The translations under genes and the position numbers were made by a program. A DNA stretch of 6,009 nucleotides from Candidatus Nitrosopumilus sp. (GTDB taxonomy: Archaea; Thermoproteota; Nitrososphaeria; Nitrososphaerales; Nitrosopumilaceae), in assembly GCA_029941825.1 (NCBI GenBank), contig JAPYTM010000054.1, forward strand, positions 1-6,009. The letters are read 5' to 3'. Below the pieces are notes generated by a model, which worked only from the letters and a program-made list of their open reading frames with translations, was not told the DNA's origin and did no database searches. Below, in pieces: positions 4,569-6,009 of this stretch (position 1 is the first letter of the stretch; each line of letters opens with the position of its first letter).

Positions 4569-6009
4569 ATGCATTCTGAAAAGATTGAAGGGTATACTAA
4601 AAAAATTAACATAGCATTACAAGGAGGAGGCCAAGATAGAATTAAGGCTCAACATGGTAAAGGCAAATTAACTGCTCGTGAACGAATTGATCTTTTACTT
4701 GATGAAGGTACTTTTACTGAAATAGATCCATTAGCCACACATCATTATCATGAATATGATATGCAGAAAAAAAAATTCTTTACAGATGGTGTAATTGGTG
4801 GATATGGAAATGTAAATGGCCGACAAATCTTCCTCTTTGCTTATGATTTCACTATACTTGGTGGTACACTAAGTCAGATGGGAGCAAAAAAAATCTGTAA
4901 ACTAATGGATCATGCAGTTAAAACTGGATGCCCAATTATCGGAATTATGGATTCTGGAGGTGCTAGAATTCAAGAAGGTATTGTGAGTCTTGATGGATTT
5001 GCAGATATTTTTTATCATAATCAATTGGCTTCTGGAGTGATTCCACAAATTACTGCAAGTATTGGCCCTTCTGCAGGTGGTTCTGTGTATTCCCCTGCAA
5101 TGACTGATTTTGTTATTATGGTTGAGAAGGTAGGAACGATGTTTGTTACAGGACCTGATGTAGTCAAGACTGTATTGGGTGAAGAAATTTCATTTGATGA
5201 TCTTGGTGGAGCAATGACACATAGTTCAAAAAGTGGTGTTTCACATTTTGTTGCACAAAATGAATACGAATGCATGGATTACATCAAAAAATTAATTTCA
5301 TATTTACCTCAAAATAACACTGAAGCACCACCAAAAATTACAACTGATGATGATCCAAACAGAATGGATCATAACCTGATTAACATAATTCCAGAAAACC
5401 CTTTACAACCATATGATATGAAAGATATCATTAACTCAATAGTTGATGATCATGAATTTTTTGAAGTACATGAATTATTTGCACCAAACGTGATAGTAGG
5501 TTTTGGAAGAATGAATGGTAGAGTTGCAGGATTTGTGGCAAATAACCCCATGCATCTTGCAGGCGCATTAGATATTGATTCCTCAAACAAGGCTGCACGT
5601 TTTATCAGATTTTGTGATGCGTTTAACATATCTTTAATCACTTTAGTTGATACTCCTGGTTACATGCCTGGTTCTAATCAAGAACATAATGGTATCATTA
5701 GACATGGTAGTAAACTACTCTATGCATTTTGTGAAGCAACTGTTCCAAGAATTACTTTAGTTATTGGTAAAGCATATGGTGGCGCATACATTGCAATGGG
5801 AAGTAAAAATCTTAGAACTGATGTAAACTATGCATGGCCAACTGCTAGATGTGCTGTATTAGGTGCAGAAGCAGCTGTAAAAATTATAAATAGAAAAGAT
5901 CTTGCCGCTTCAGATGACCCTGAATCTCTTAAACAAGAACTCATAGATGAATTTGCACAAAAATTTGAAAATCCTTACGTTGCTGCATCTCATGGAACTG
6001 TTGATAATG
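4569..6009 (+). CDS. Acetyl/propionyl-CoA carboxylase, carboxyltransferase (beta) subunit, 3' partial
   Basis: The frame stays open from the ATG at 4569 to the window edge (480 codons plus one base); family members have about 515 residues, so roughly 35 C-terminal residues are outside. The product transfers CO2 from carboxybiotin to acetyl- or propionyl-CoA, giving malonyl- or methylmalonyl-CoA. In ammonia-oxidising archaea these are the two carboxylation steps of the 3-hydroxypropionate/4-hydroxybutyrate cycle. The N-terminal half holds GKLTARERI (32-40), DSGGARIQEG (128-137) and GGSVYSPAMTD (170-180), parts of the acyl-CoA-binding crotonase-like fold. The C-terminal half holds DTPGYMPG (361-368), RHGSKLLYAF (378-387) and GGAYIAMGSK (404-413), which line the carboxybiotin/acyl site. 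Ile408 sits where selectivity for the acyl chain is set in actinobacterial homologues. The biotin carboxylase and biotin carrier subunits are not in the window and may lie downstream. No Shine-Dalgarno sequence precedes the start. Confidence 0.93.
   Translation, partial: MHSEKIEGYTKKINIALQGGGQDRIKAQHGKGKLTARERIDLLLDEGTFTEIDPLATHHYHEYDMQKKKFFTDGVIGGYGNVNGRQIFLFAYDFTILGGTLSQMGAKKICKLMDHAVKTGCPIIGIMDSGGARIQEGIVSLDGFADIFYHNQLASGVIPQITASIGPSAGGSVYSPAMTDFVIMVEKVGTMFVTGPDVVKTVLGEEISFDDLGGAMTHSSKSGVSHFVAQNEYECMDYIKKLISYLPQNNTEAPPKITTDDDPNRMDHNLINIIPENPLQPYDMKDIINSIVDDHEFFEVHELFAPNVIVGFGRMNGRVAGFVANNPMHLAGALDIDSSNKAARFIRFCDAFNISLITLVDTPGYMPGSNQEHNGIIRHGSKLLYAFCEATVPRITLVIGKAYGGAYIAMGSKNLRTDVNYAWPTARCAVLGAEAAVKIINRKDLAASDDPESLKQELIDEFAQKFENPYVAASHGTVDN

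Noticed and set aside
5021..5275. An 84-codon minus-strand open frame
   Set aside because: It is antisense to the strongly conserved carboxyltransferase gene, which fully explains this DNA.
5450..5641. A 63-codon minus-strand open frame
   Set aside because: It is also antisense to the carboxyltransferase gene and shows no independent coding evidence.
1..6009. Mobile elements, CRISPR arrays, tRNA or rRNA genes, defence systems
   Set aside because: I saw no transposase or integrase motif, no spaced direct repeats, no tRNA-like cloverleaf and no toxin or nuclease gene. The genes are colinear, intact and alike in composition.

Overview
The window looks like chromosomal DNA of a mesophilic, ammonia-oxidising archaeon of the Nitrosopumilus type (Thaumarchaeota/Nitrososphaerota). 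The reasons are a strongly AT-rich composition, an archaeal replication factor C large subunit, archaeal TATA-like boxes about 25-35 bases before start codons with no Shine-Dalgarno sequences, and an acyl-CoA carboxylase beta subunit as used by the archaeal 3-hydroxypropionate/4-hydroxybutyrate carbon-fixation cycle. The taxon is inferred from protein character and was not tested by a search.

Layout: the left third (14-1789) carries two minus-strand genes, a ferredoxin/flavodoxin-NADP reductase-like flavoenzyme (14-856) and an inositol-monophosphatase-family phosphatase (989-1789). They are separated by 132 bp holding a TATA-like box for the reductase, a T-run and a 12-bp palindrome. A compact 83-bp divergent promoter region (1790-1872) separates them from a plus-strand operon of three tightly packed genes: a 372-aa protein I do not recognise (1873-2991), the clamp-loader large subunit rfcL (2997-4151), and a 103-aa cysteine-rich, probably metal-binding protein (4151-4462) whose start codon overlaps the rfcL stop codon. 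After a 106-bp intergenic region with a TATA-like box and a perfect 7-3-7 palindrome comes the carboxyltransferase (beta) subunit of an acetyl/propionyl-CoA carboxylase (4569 to the window edge, 480 codons visible, 3' end missing).

How they work together: the middle operon links DNA replication (clamp loading) to two uncharacterised proteins. The last gene belongs to central carbon fixation. The reductase probably exchanges electrons between NADP(H) and a small electron carrier. There is no mobile element, CRISPR array, RNA gene or sign of recent transfer. The content is mostly housekeeping; the most interesting parts are the two uncharacterised partners of rfcL, the small and apparently PIP-box-free RfcL, the substrate-selectivity residue of the carboxylase, and the palindrome in front of the carboxylase gene.
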